A stretch of 64,000 nt of DNA from Nostoc sphaeroides (GCF_003443655.1 NZ_CP031941.1:3904501-3968500), one strand, 5' to 3'; positions 47,231 to 57,785 are shown, counted from the stretch's first letter. Notes: generated by a model from the letters alone, not told the origin. Translations and numbers: made by a program.

Positions 47231-47360
47231 GGTTTTCGGGAATTATGCTTAAGTATTCGCCGCAAACACTGAGTCAGTGTTTTGCCTATCAATTTACCAG
47301 TAAAAACATACATCTATAGGAATCATATTTGATTTCTGAAAAAATCTCGGTAGTCTTGTA

Positions 47361-47492
47361 GTAGTGCGACACAGCTAAAATGATGCAAGAATTTTTCTTG
47401 TGGTGTGGGCATCTTGCCCGCACTGGACGGGCGAGACGCCCATCCCACAAGAGGAAAGCTAATGCAGTATTTTAGCTGTGTCATGACACTAC
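47361..47492. repeat. MITE-like element, ends GTAGTG...GACACAGCTAAAAT
   Basis: GACACAGCTAAAAT (47369-47382) and ATTTTAGCTGTGTC are inverted, and the outermost GTAGTG/CACTAC also pair. Inside are two GC-rich hairpins (GGGCATCTTGCCC; GGGCGAGACGCCC). Confidence 0.75.
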
Positions 47493-47531
47493 GTGTATTT
47501 CATGCAATCAAATACTAGTTCTATATACCAT

Positions 47532-47622
47532 TAGACATCTCCGAAAAAGAATGTATAGACGCGAAATTTCGCGTCTATACAAGGGTTCTGGGTAACGCAT
47601 ATTTAATTTCTGGAGATGTCTA
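47532..47622. repeat. MITE-like element, ends TAGACATCTCC
   Basis: TAGACATCTCCGAAA and TTTCTGGAGATGTCTA are inverted ends around the palindrome TAGACGCGAAATTTCGCGTCTA. It lies 39 bp after another MITE. The stretch to 47759 shows no further gene. Confidence 0.75.
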
Positions 47623-47759
47623 TTGATATCAAGAGTAATTTTTGACTTTGTTACTAAATATTTGATTTAACCTACTGACAGTGCTGAATTTTGCGTTACT
47701 GTAATTGCAGCAACAGCATCAGAGCATTACTTAATCAGCAATTTCTTGCCTAAAACACT

Positions 47760-47954
47760 TCAATCCTGATCAATCTGATCAAGTTTTTCCTGTAACCACA
47801 CTTCAATTACATCTCTTAACTCTGACTGCCAATTAGGGATTGACCTGAGCTTATCTCGGATACCAGGACGTAGCTTTAAAGTTAATGGCTTAGAATCCAA
47901 TGATCTACTTTCCGTTGGCAGAAAACGAAATTCGTGATTTTTCTTAAAGGGCAT
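47760..47954 (-). CDS. Small RHH-like protein divergent from tnpB
   Basis: A 64-aa protein. KPLTLKLRPGIRDKLRSIPNWQSELRDVIE resembles a ribbon-helix-helix domain with an N-terminal basic region. The divergent position 31 bp from tnpB suggests an accessory repressor of the insertion sequence, as in the related remnant at 28.3 kb. Confidence 0.6.
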   Translation of the reverse strand: MPFKKNHEFRFLPTESRSLDSKPLTLKLRPGIRDKLRSIPNWQSELRDVIEVWLQEKLDQIDQD

Positions 47955-47985
47955 TGCTTAGAGTTACTAATACTGGTATACTTGT

Positions 47986-49197
47986 ATGAGTATAAAACAT
48001 AAATCAATGTTTGCCATCAAGAGAGAGTTAAAACTAAATAATGTAGAAACTTCGTTGATGCGTGGCAATGCTGGTTTTAAGCGTTGGGTATATAACTATG
48101 GGCTAGACCTGATTCAATCCTCTTGGGATTTTGAAGATATAAAAGCCTCTGATAGTAAGCGCCTTGATACCATCAAAAAGGTATTTACTCAAGTGACAAT
48201 GCAGAAGCCTGAGTATGCTTGGATGAAGTTATATCCATCCACAGTCTATCAGTCAGCATTCATTGACTTGAAAAAGGCTTTTGAGCGATGGCGTAAAGGG
48301 ATATCCGGGTTCCCGAAAAAGAAATCAAAGAAAAAAGGAGACTCGTTTACCGTATACAAAACTGCTGGCATTTACCCAGTAATTGGGGAGCCACCACTGG
48401 CATTTACTAACCGAGTTGTCATCAATCGTGGTCAGAGGATAAAGTTACCTGGGTTGAAAGAACTTAGGTTAAAAGAACGAATTGACTTTATCTGTAGCTC
48501 TCAGACATTTACTGTTTCTAGAACCGCAGATAGATGGTTTGTGGCATTTATGCTTGATGCCCAGAAGATACCACCTATTATTCATCCAATTGAAAAAATT
48601 GGAGTGGATTTAGGGGTCAAAATTTTGGCGACTTGTTCCGATGGTACAAAATACGATATGCCTATTACACTGCAAACGGCGAAAACCAAGCTGGGTAAGT
48701 TGCAGTGGCACAATCGAAATAAAGTTCTTGGAAACAAAAACCTGAAAATAAGGGCATCAAAGAACGCCAAAAAATACTACACTCGTCTAGCTAGGCAGCA
48801 CTCAAAAATTGCCAATATCCGACAAGATACGACTCAGAAAATGACCACTGACATAAGTCGTAAAGCTTATGTGATCCGAATTGAGGATCTGAATGTTCAG
48901 GGGATGAAAGAAAATCATAAATTAGCACAAGCTGTAAGCAACAACTGCTTCTATGAAATTCGTCGTCAGTTAACTTATAAGCAAGCTCACTACGGAACAA
49001 GGGTTGAACTTGTAGACCGTTGGTATCCGAGTTCTAAAACTTGTTCTAAATGTCATCATATCCAAGATATGAGGTTGTCAGACCGAATATTTAATTGTCA
49101 AAAATGTAAGCATATTCAAGACCGCGACGAGAACGCCGCAACTAATCTTGAAAATACTCCGCCCGTGCAAAGTACGGTTGGCTTAACCGGAACTTAA
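47986..49197 (+). CDS. tnpB: TnpB RNA-guided nuclease of an IS200/IS605-type element
   Basis: A 403-aa TnpB (ancestor-type of Cas12). The RuvC motifs are the Asp of GVDLGVK, the Glu of RIEDLNV and the Asp of DRDENAA. The zinc finger CSKCHH...CQKC is present between the last two. No tnpA is adjacent. The start could also be ATG 48007 (MFAIKREL, the usual family N-terminus). At the 3' end, one extra T (GGAACTTAACGCC) creates a stop; one frame over, the reading continues NACGQAVADYLG, which is typical of TnpB tails. So the last dozen residues are lost by a frameshift that spares all catalytic motifs. Confidence 0.9.
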   Translation: MSIKHKSMFAIKRELKLNNVETSLMRGNAGFKRWVYNYGLDLIQSSWDFEDIKASDSKRLDTIKKVFTQVTMQKPEYAWMKLYPSTVYQSAFIDLKKAFERWRKGISGFPKKKSKKKGDSFTVYKTAGIYPVIGEPPLAFTNRVVINRGQRIKLPGLKELRLKERIDFICSSQTFTVSRTADRWFVAFMLDAQKIPPIIHPIEKIGVDLGVKILATCSDGTKYDMPITLQTAKTKLGKLQWHNRNKVLGNKNLKIRASKNAKKYYTRLARQHSKIANIRQDTTQKMTTDISRKAYVIRIEDLNVQGMKENHKLAQAVSNNCFYEIRRQLTYKQAHYGTRVELVDRWYPSSKTCSKCHHIQDMRLSDRIFNCQKCKHIQDRDENAATNLENTPPVQSTVGLTGT

Positions 49198-49275
49198 CGC
49201 CTGTGGACAAGCAGTAGCCGACTACCTTGGATGAAGCAGGAAAAGAACACTAAACTAGGATTAGTCAAGTTTAGG
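49060..49275 (+). ncRNA. Candidate omega-RNA (TnpB guide RNA) region
   Basis: TnpB omega-RNAs overlap the tnpB 3' end and the right element end. This interval fits that place and ends in the hairpin at 49250-49274. The guide would be the host sequence just beyond the right end. This is inference from family knowledge only. Confidence 0.35.
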
Positions 49276-49299
49276 TAAGTTTTTTAGAGCAGATATAGA

Positions 49300-49737
49300 A
49301 TGTCCCAAGTTTTGGAGCAATCGATTCAAATTAATGCTACAGCTACGGTGGTGGAGCGCTGCATTAGCGATTTAGCTCTCATGCATCGCTGGCTTAACCC
49401 CGTTCTCCGTTGCGAACCTGTGGGTGCTTGGAGTACTGATGTTGGCAGTAAAAGTCGTTTTATCATTCAAATTCCTCTACTGAAACCCACGTTGAATAGC
49501 GTAGTTGTACAACGACAACCGGGTTTGGTAGTTTGGGAATTTCAAGGATTTTTTCAAGGGCGCGATCGCTGGGAATGTCAACCAAAAGAATTGGGAACGC
49601 TCCTACTCAACCGCTTTGAGTACGATATCCCTAACCCTTTAGTTAATTGGGGTTTCAACACCTTTGCCGCATCTTGGACAAAACAAGATATGCAAGCCCA
49701 ACTGCGCCGCCTCAAACGAGTCGCAGAAAATTCGTAA
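49300..49737 (+). CDS. SRPBCC (START-like) family protein
   Basis: A 145-aa protein of the polyketide-cyclase/START-like fold, which binds hydrophobic ligands. The pattern SIQINATATVVERCISDLALMHRWLNP is the usual first strand-helix, and the end has LNRFEYDIPNPLVNWGFNTF. Ligand unknown. It begins just 25 bp after the TnpB element's right hairpin. Confidence 0.8.
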   Translation: MSQVLEQSIQINATATVVERCISDLALMHRWLNPVLRCEPVGAWSTDVGSKSRFIIQIPLLKPTLNSVVVQRQPGLVVWEFQGFFQGRDRWECQPKELGTLLLNRFEYDIPNPLVNWGFNTFAASWTKQDMQAQLRRLKRVAENS

Positions 49738-49926
49738 TTCGTAATTCGTAATTCGTAATTGGGCATTGGGCATTGGGCACTTGTACTGAGCGCAGTCGAA
49801 GTATTGGGCATTGGGGAAAGAATTCTTATAACTCCAAACTCCAAACTTCAAACTCTTAACTCTTAACTCTTAACTCCTAACTCTTAACTCCTAACTCCCC
49901 ACTCCCCACTCCCCACTCCCCACCCC
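49738..49926. repeat. Short tandem and dispersed repeats
   Basis: (GTAATTC)n at 49733-49760, (GGGCATT)n, the 25-bp element beginning CTTGTACTGAGCG at 49780-49804, (TAACTCT)n and (CCCCACT)n up to the stop of the next gene. They fill the spacer completely. Confidence 0.85.
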
Positions 49927-50751
49927 CTACTCATCTTTCCCTAACTCTGTAAGTAGCCGCCGAATCACAGATGCATCCTGGGCATCGGGAACTTTTGCTA
50001 AATAATTTTGTAAGTCGTCTAGGGCTTGGGGGTAGTAACCGAGTTGATAATAGATTAGACCGCGATCGCGTAACTCTAAAGTTAAACCAGGAAACAGTAA
50101 CAAAATTCGTTCAACTGCTGCTAGCGTTTTTTCTAACTCTTGCTGTTTCATATAAATAAACTTTAAATTTGTCAGCATCCGCGCCAAAAATTGCCGATTA
50201 CTGACTACAGCTAAAAATTCTGGTTGCAGCGTCACAGGTTGCTGATAAAGTTGAGACAGCCGTTCTTCGCAATCTTGGGCAAATATTATTTCACCGCCAT
50301 TGAAGGCATCCACAAAAATCTCTATATCTGGAATATCTGGGCGAATTAGAAAATGTCCTGGCATCCCCACACCCACCATCGGAAAATCAATCCGTCGAGC
50401 AACTTCCAGGTAAACCAACGCCAAGCTAATAGGAATCCCCAGCCGCCGGTCAATTACATCATTGAAAAAGCTGTTGCGTGGGTCGTAATAGTCAATTTTA
50501 TTACCAGAAAACTTTAAATCTTCGTAAAGATACTGGTTAATACTTTGAACCATCCGCAAAGGATATCGTGAATCAGGCAGGCGTTCTTGTAGCTCCCATG
50601 CCATTGTATCAAGGGCGTTGAGATATTCCTCTGGGTCTAGCTTGGGATATTCTTCTTGGGCAATATACAAAGCTGCCTTTGCTAGATCAATGCGCTCGTC
50701 AGACTGCTGAATCTCCTGGTAAAAATATTGTCGTGCTGACGAGAAATTCAT
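49927..50751 (-). CDS. SirB1-like transglutaminase/TPR protein
   Basis: A 274-aa protein of the SirB1 family. The central region (DVIDRRLGIPISLALVYLEVARRI, GHFLIRPD, FVDAFNGGEIIF) is the transglutaminase-like core, and the C-terminus is a TPR-like helical pair (GLIYYQLGYYPQALDDLQNYL). The biochemical role is not known. Confidence 0.85.
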   Translation of the reverse strand: MNFSSARQYFYQEIQQSDERIDLAKAALYIAQEEYPKLDPEEYLNALDTMAWELQERLPDSRYPLRMVQSINQYLYEDLKFSGNKIDYYDPRNSFFNDVIDRRLGIPISLALVYLEVARRIDFPMVGVGMPGHFLIRPDIPDIEIFVDAFNGGEIIFAQDCEERLSQLYQQPVTLQPEFLAVVSNRQFLARMLTNLKFIYMKQQELEKTLAAVERILLLFPGLTLELRDRGLIYYQLGYYPQALDDLQNYLAKVPDAQDASVIRRLLTELGKDE

Positions 50752-50837
50752 AAGCTGTTGCTCGGTGGAAGTGTGAGGATGAAGCGAGAGCGGCTTGGCT
50801 GAACTGAAAACAGTTTTTTGTACCTATTTTTATATTA

Positions 50838-50974
50838 CAATACGCTTGGGTTAGAGCCAAAAACCTTAAACTGCGTAGGTTGGGTTGAGGAACGAAACCC
50901 AACATTTATCAGAATTTGTTGGGTAACACTAAAGTTCAACCCAACCTACGATTATCCTTAACTGAACTGTATTG
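50838..50974. repeat. MITE-like element with nested palindrome
   Basis: Ends CAATACGCTTGGGTTAG (left) and CCTTAACTGAACTGTATTG (right) are imperfect inverted repeats related to 42396-42498. A second inverted repeat (GTAGGTTGGGTTGAG ... CAACCCAACCTAC) lies inside, identical to the core of the element at 4021-4163. Confidence 0.7.
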
Positions 50975-51141
50975 TTTTATATTAGGGATATTCAGAAGAT
51001 TTGGAAATCTAGTTTGTGCATAAGTTTCATGACCTTAATCTATCCAGGGGATGGAATTAGATTAATGTAGCTGTTTTTTCTTGACTAATACACACTTTTG
51101 TGGTATAGGTTTGTGCTAAATCTGTTTTGAGCAATCTCAAA

Positions 51142-51278
51142 GATGTATGGTATCCAAGTACCAATAAGTGATTATTAGTTACTTAGATTCCGAAATGGCG
51201 TTGAGAGGATGTGTAGTAACTATTTGAATAAATGGTATAAAGCTGCTCTTTCTGCGATCGCTAGGGAGAGCAGATTTT
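51142..51278 (+). ncRNA. Candidate small RNA gene, copy 1
   Basis: The unit begins with the hairpin TGGTATCCAAGTACCA and contains a 55-bp core (51185-51239). It ends in a terminator: CTGCTCT and AGAGCAG (51244-51273) followed by ATTTT. A second copy with the same layout lies 173 bp downstream. The core holds a tiny frame (51195-51227, MALRGCVVTI). I cannot assign a known RNA family. Confidence 0.6.
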
Positions 51279-51314
51279 CTATGTGAACTTTCTTAACGTA
51301 GTATAAACGTAAAA

Positions 51315-51453
51315 ATGTATGGTATCCAAGTACCAAATTAGTAATTATTAATGACTCAGATTCCGAAATGGCGTTGAGAGGACGTGTAGTAACTATTTGA
51401 ATAAATGGTATAGCGCTGCTCTTTCTGCGATCGTTAGAAAGAGCAGATTTTTT
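51315..51453 (+). ncRNA. Candidate small RNA gene, copy 2
   Basis: Same architecture as copy 1. The 55-bp core (51358-51412) differs at one base only. The terminator is stronger: CTGCTCTTTCT and AGAAAGAGCAG pair perfectly over 11 bp (51416-51446), then TTTTTT. The tiny frame (51368-51400) reads MALRGRVVTI. The flanks between core and hairpin have diverged, so the core and terminator appear to be under constraint. Confidence 0.6.
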
Positions 51454-52200
51454 ATGTAAACTTTCCTAACTGAATTTAGCAAGCGTTCGCGGAGCGTCTC
51501 CTAGAGAAGCTCGCCGCAGGCATCGCTACCCTAAGTTTTTAACCACTGTGGTTTTAATCGGTAGGTAAGTAAGTAGGGACAATTAAACCTAACTACGTAA
51601 ACTTATGTAAAGCAGCGTAAATGCTTTGAATATAAGCTTTTAAGCAATTTACATTTCTTAATCTAGTTATGTTTTTTAGCGCCCACCTACTTATTATAAC
51701 GGTGTGCTACTACGATGTTCTTAACTGTAGATTATGCTTACATAGCCATACTTACGCATAATTACGTTGATAAATCTATCTTAAAGCAACAACTTAAGTT
51801 TACAAAGCTTTAGTCAATTATTCATTTGATACTGCCTATATAAGCCGCCTTACATCTAGGTTGTGGCTACTATTTAATCTAATTTATAATGTAATTATTA
51901 TGTGAATATACGCAAAAACTCTAGCCACTAAAAAAATTTGCCACTAATCTAGGTAAATAAGCCAATGAGGAAAACACTGTTAATCACCTCTTTAAATAAC
52001 TAGAAGACAAAAGCTAAGTTCAAAACTTGAGTTATTTTCACTAGTGCTTATATCTGCGATCGCTGTAAGAGGCTTATTCATAGCTTCTTGTACAGGATGC
52101 GTTATGTCAATTGTGTCCAAATGCTTGGCAAGCCTAAATATTTTTCTAGTCAAGCATTTTTATTATTCACATCTGCTTTTTGGAACTAATAAGGTCAATC
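51454..52200. other. Non-coding spacer upstream of vWA gene
   Basis: A dispersed GC-rich repeat (GCGTTCGCGGAGCGTCTCC ... CTCGCCGCAGGCATCGCT) lies at 51482-51530. The rest is AT-rich, with no ORF of coding character and no tRNA. It must contain the promoter of the PEP-CTERM gene. Confidence 0.55.
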
Positions 52201-53019
52201 ATGAAAATTTCTAACTTTGTTCGTGCAACACTCACGGCAGCATCTTGCTGTCTGTCTATTTTAGCTATTTCAACCAGCGCCCACGCTGCTACTTTAGTTC
52301 CCGTTGATTTGGAATTGTCTTTACTTGTTGATGTTTCTGGAAGCGTAGATAATAGCGAGTTCAATCTGCAAAAACAAGGCTATGTTAATGCTTTCTCAAA
52401 TGCCAACCTTTTTAATGATTTCATCTCTAAAGGAAATCTGGGCAAGATTGCAGTAAACCTGATTTACTGGTCTAGTGCGAACCAGCAGCAAGAAGTTGTA
52501 GGGTGGAGTTTGATCGATAGTGTAGCTGCTGCACAGACTTTTGCTAATAATATAGCAGCAACAACGCGTGTCTTCAGTGGCAGTACTGCTATTGGTTCTG
52601 CACTCAATTTTGCCGCACCTAAATTCTTCAATAATGACTATGATGGTGCACGCCAAGTTATCGATGTGTCTGGTGACGGTGCTACAAACGATGGGGCTAA
52701 TACAATAGCTGCCCGCAATGCTGCTCTAGCACTAGGTGTCGATGCGATTAACGGTGTAACTATCGGGAGCGAAGCTGGACTTCAAGCCTTCTATCAAAAT
52801 AACGTAATTGGCGGTACTAATGCCAATGGTGACCCTGCTTTTGTTCTAGCAGCACAGAACTTCCAAGACTTTGGTGCTGCAATTGATAAAAAAATTAAGG
52901 CAGAAATCAAGCCAACCTCTGTTCCGGAACCAGCTTCTATAGTAGGCTTGCTAGTTTTTGGTACTATTGGTGCTAGTTCAATGCTCAAACGCAATAAGAA
53001 ATTCCAAGCTGATTGTTAA
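52201..53019 (+). CDS. Exported vWA (DUF1194-like) protein with PEP-CTERM sorting signal
   Basis: A 272-aa protein. The signal peptide (MKISNFVRATLTAASCCLS ... AHA) is followed by a von Willebrand A-like domain with the MIDAS-type motif LLVDVSGSVDNSEF, and VSGDGATNDG. The C-terminus has VPEPAS, a hydrophobic helix and basic residues, a PEP-CTERM sorting signal processed by exosortase. ATG 52201 is the start that fits the signal peptide. It is followed by a terminator. Confidence 0.88.
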   Translation: MKISNFVRATLTAASCCLSILAISTSAHAATLVPVDLELSLLVDVSGSVDNSEFNLQKQGYVNAFSNANLFNDFISKGNLGKIAVNLIYWSSANQQQEVVGWSLIDSVAAAQTFANNIAATTRVFSGSTAIGSALNFAAPKFFNNDYDGARQVIDVSGDGATNDGANTIAARNAALALGVDAINGVTIGSEAGLQAFYQNNVIGGTNANGDPAFVLAAQNFQDFGAAIDKKIKAEIKPTSVPEPASIVGLLVFGTIGASSMLKRNKKFQADC

Positions 53020-53077
53020 CAGTTAAGTAACAAAGGCTTGCCTTCACTGAAAACTGTTTTTTGTCCCTGTGTAATAT

Positions 53078-53110
53078 CGGCTGTGTCTGCGATCGCAAGA
53101 CACAGCATTT
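53078..53110 (+). terminator. Intrinsic terminator of vWA gene
   Basis: GCTGTGTCT (53078-53086) and AGACACAGC (53096-53104) form a perfect 9-bp stem with the HIP1 octamer in the loop, followed by ATTTTT. Confidence 0.85.
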
Positions 53111-53112
53111 TT

Positions 53113-53205
53113 ATAGGACTTACGCAAAAAACCTCTCAAACTCCTATTCCTTTGTGTCCTCTGCGTCCTCTGTGGTTCGTTTTCCGTTGCTTGTGCGTAA
53201 GTCCT
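53113..53205. repeat. MITE-like element, ends AGGACTTACGCA
   Basis: AGGACTTACGCA and TGCGTAAGTCCT are perfect inverted ends of a 93-bp element. A longer relative lies at 57932-58107. The core CTCTGCGTCCTCTGTGGTTCG matches the core of another MITE family (45023). Confidence 0.85.
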
Positions 53206-54978
<1,773 letters not shown>

Positions 54979-55100
54979 TCATTAGTTATTAGTCATTGGT
55001 CATTAGTCATTAGTCATTAGTTCAACTGCTAATGACTAATGGCAATTACAAAAGACAAATGACAAAGGACAAGGGACGAAGGACAAAGGACAAAAGACAA
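54979..55100. repeat. Heptamer repeats in the atpD-atpC spacer
   Basis: (TAGTCAT)n, then GACAAAT/GACAAAG/GACAAAA heptamers run right up to the atpC ATG. A short open frame that extends atpC upstream (from 55032) only translates these repeats. Confidence 0.85.
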
Positions 55101-55514
55101 ATGACATTAACCGTTCGGGTAATTTCTCCAGATAAAACAGTCTGGGATGCTCCAGCTGAAGAAGTAGTTTTACCTAGCACAACTGGTCAACTAGGTATCC
55201 TCACTGGACACGCACCACTTTTAACCGCCCTGGATACTGGTGTAATGCGAGTTCGCGGCGCTAAAAATCAGAATTGGGAAGCGATCGCCCTTTTGGGTGG
55301 CTTTGCCGAAGTCGAAGAAAATGAAGTGACAATTCTGGTTAACGGCGCTGAACGTGGTGACAAAATTAACCTTGATGAAGCCCGTACTGCTTACAACCAA
55401 GCAGAAGCGGCTCTGAATCAAGTTTCAGCAGACGATCGCCAAGCCCAAATCAAGGCAAATCAAGCCTTCAAACGCGCCCGCGCTCGGTTTCAAGCGGCTG
55501 GCGGTTTGGTCTAA
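55101..55514 (+). CDS. atpC: ATP synthase F1 subunit epsilon
   Basis: A 137-aa subunit starting [12 protein letters not shown], the regulatory and structural epsilon subunit linking F1 to the rotor. Residues 1-85 form the beta-sandwich ([23 protein letters not shown]) and the rest a helical pair rich in Ala/Glu. The start ATG belongs to an ACAAATGACA heptamer of the repeat upstream; AAAGGA of the same repeat serves as Shine-Dalgarno. Confidence 0.97.
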   Translation: MTLTVRVISPDKTVWDAPAEEVVLPSTTGQLGILTGHAPLLTALDTGVMRVRGAKNQNWEAIALLGGFAEVEENEVTILVNGAERGDKINLDEARTAYNQAEAALNQVSADDRQAQIKANQAFKRARARFQAAGGLV

Positions 55515-55667
55515 TTTTACTTTCTATTTCAACTTTGTAGGTTGGGTAACGTCCAACCTACAAATTATTTATTAATTTTTAAAAAAATTACACCAAGTTT
55601 AAGAAATCAAGGCTTGCCCTGGTGAAGTGTTAACTTAACTAATTAGTTGCTCAAATGGGCACAAATT

Positions 55668-57785
55668 ATGAAAAGCTTTTCATCTTTGCTTGGTACACTT
55701 AAACAAAATAAGCTAGCTAATCTTGCCACATCTATTGTAGCAGCCTTAGCGATCGCTGGTAGTATTCATTCTAGCAGTGCTACTTCTGTAAAAATAAATA
55801 CTCCGCAAGAAATCAATTCGGCATCAGTACAGCTAAATCACACCACACCAAATATTGTCCAGTTAAAAACTAGCAAGATTCAATTTCAAACTGCTGGAAT
55901 TGATGGTTTTGCACTAGTTCCCATCGTACTTATCGGTGGTTTAGTCATATTTGTCCCCCTATTCTTTGGCGGACTGGTGGTTATTGGTGAACGTGAAGTC
56001 GGCATTGTGGTAAGGAAATTCACCCTTTCCGGGCGCGGATTACCCGCCGGCAGTTTAATTGCCCTCAACGGCGAAGCTGGCTTACAGGCAGATACTTTAG
56101 CTCCTGGTTGGCACTGGGGCTATTGGCCTTGGCAATATTCTGTCAAGAAAGAGTCGATAATTGTTATTCCCCAAGGGGAAATCGCCTTGATTGTGGCAGC
56201 AGACGGCAAATCAAACCCACCAGAGCGCATTCTGGGTAAAATCGTCGATTGTGACAACTTCCAAGATGCTCGGAAATTCCTCACCCAAGGCGGGGAAAAA
56301 GGGCGGCAAATGAGTTTTCTCACCGCAGGTACTTACCGCATCAACACTGCGCTCTTTAAAGTGATTACAGCTGCAAATGCCAGTAGTCATGGCATGAGTC
56401 CACAACAGTTGCACATTTATGAAATAGCAGCAGAGAAGGTTGGTATTGTTACTACTTTAGATGGTTCAGCGATCGCAGCAGGTGAAATTGCTGGACGCGT
56501 CATTACCGGCCATGATAATTTTCAAAATGGTCAGAAATTTATTGATGCAGGGGGGCAACGGGGTTTACAAGAACAAGTATTATTATCGGGTTCGTGGAAC
56601 TTGAACCCTTGGTTGGTAAATATTGAACAAGTCCCGATGACTGAAATCCCTATCGGTTATGTGGGTGTGGTGATTTCTTTCGTAGGCAAAGAACATGAAG
56701 ATGTAAGCGGAGCATCTTTCACCCACGGGAATTTAGTAAACCAAGGACATAAGGGCGTTTGGGTTGAGCCGTTGTATCCTGGAAAACACCCGCTCAATAC
56801 TAAGGTGATGAAAATTGAGCTAGTACCGACAACAAATATTGTCTTAAACTTCACTGAAAGGATTAGTGGTAAGCACGGTTATGATACCAACTTGCAGGCG
56901 CTCAAACTGCTATCATTTGATGGTTTCACCTTTGATTTAGAAATATTCCAAATTATCCATATTGGTGCTTCTGATGCGCCGAAAGTAATTTCCCGCTTAG
57001 GTTCGATGCAAAACGTCATCGATCAGGTTTTGCGTCCCATTGTGGGGAATTATTTCCGCAACTCGGCTCAAGAGTATACTATCTTAGATTTCTTGACTGC
57101 GCGAAGCGAGCGCCAAGTTGAAGCTTCCGAATACGTTAAATCTGCCTTGCGTGCTTATGATGTGCAAGCGGTGGATTCATTGATTGGTTTGATTACACCA
57201 CCCGATGAATTAATGCACACACTGACAGACCGGAAAATTGCTGAAGAAAAACGCAAAACTTACGAAGTTCAGCAGATGGCGCAAACCCAACGGCAACAAC
57301 TTGTCCGGGAGACAGCACTGGCTGATATCCAAGAAGAAATGGTGCAATCAGAGCAGAGTGTGCAAATTGCCGATTTGAAAGCCCAAGCCCAAATTAAGCA
57401 GGCGAACGGTGAAGCTGAGGGGACAAAACTCCGAGCAATTGCTGAGGCTGAAGGTATTCGCGCCACAGGTAACGCCAAAGCTGAAACTTACCAGGCTGGT
57501 GTGGAAGCCTTGGGTTCACATGGTTATACAGCAATGCAGCTAATGCAGATTATAGGCGATCGCAATGTCCGCTTGATTCCAGATGTCTTAGTTGGCAGTA
57601 ATGGCAGCAATAACGGTTTAGTAGATGGCCTACTATCGCTGATTTTATGGAATCAAACTGGTAAGGGTGAATTGACACCAACGCCTTTACATCCGCAACC
57701 AGTAGTTAACCAAGCACAACCAACCACAGAAAACGGTCTTCCACCTATACTTGTAAATTTTCCAATCGATAAGCAACATCAATAA
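55668..57785 (+). CDS. Large SPFH/flotillin-like protein
   Basis: A 705-aa protein starting MKSFSSLLGTL with an N-terminal signal-like segment, then a strong helix (ALVPIVLIGGLVIFVPLFFGGLVVI) and an SPFH domain (REVGIVVRKF; then GYVGVVISFVGKEHED). The end has a flotillin-like coiled coil (QQMAQTQRQQLVRETALADI; EGTKLRAIAEAEG) and a conserved NVRLIPDVLVG. Presumed membrane-microdomain scaffold. It starts 150 bp after atpC and may be co-transcribed. Confidence 0.85.
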   Translation: MKSFSSLLGTLKQNKLANLATSIVAALAIAGSIHSSSATSVKINTPQEINSASVQLNHTTPNIVQLKTSKIQFQTAGIDGFALVPIVLIGGLVIFVPLFFGGLVVIGEREVGIVVRKFTLSGRGLPAGSLIALNGEAGLQADTLAPGWHWGYWPWQYSVKKESIIVIPQGEIALIVAADGKSNPPERILGKIVDCDNFQDARKFLTQGGEKGRQMSFLTAGTYRINTALFKVITAANASSHGMSPQQLHIYEIAAEKVGIVTTLDGSAIAAGEIAGRVITGHDNFQNGQKFIDAGGQRGLQEQVLLSGSWNLNPWLVNIEQVPMTEIPIGYVGVVISFVGKEHEDVSGASFTHGNLVNQGHKGVWVEPLYPGKHPLNTKVMKIELVPTTNIVLNFTERISGKHGYDTNLQALKLLSFDGFTFDLEIFQIIHIGASDAPKVISRLGSMQNVIDQVLRPIVGNYFRNSAQEYTILDFLTARSERQVEASEYVKSALRAYDVQAVDSLIGLITPPDELMHTLTDRKIAEEKRKTYEVQQMAQTQRQQLVRETALADIQEEMVQSEQSVQIADLKAQAQIKQANGEAEGTKLRAIAEAEGIRATGNAKAETYQAGVEALGSHGYTAMQLMQIIGDRNVRLIPDVLVGSNGSNNGLVDGLLSLILWNQTGKGELTPTPLHPQPVVNQAQPTTENGLPPILVNFPIDKQHQ

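Larger units (their letters stand above)
47640..49280 (+). mobile_element. TnpB insertion sequence (IS200/IS605 family)
   Basis: The element holds the divergent RHH-like gene and tnpB. A right-end hairpin CTAAACT / AGTTTAG lies at 49250-49274. I place the ends only approximately, since IS200/IS605 elements have no inverted-repeat termini or target duplications. The left boundary is a guess. Confidence 0.6.

Noticed and set aside
51142..51453. Calling the twin units NsiR1
   Set aside because: The tandem layout is similar, but I could not recall a sequence match, the TCCGGA-type promoter motif is absent (TCCGAA here) and hetF is not the neighbour.
55032..55100. Longer N-terminus for AtpC
   Set aside because: The extra 23 residues only translate GACAAAG-type heptamers; the family start is MTLTV at 55101.
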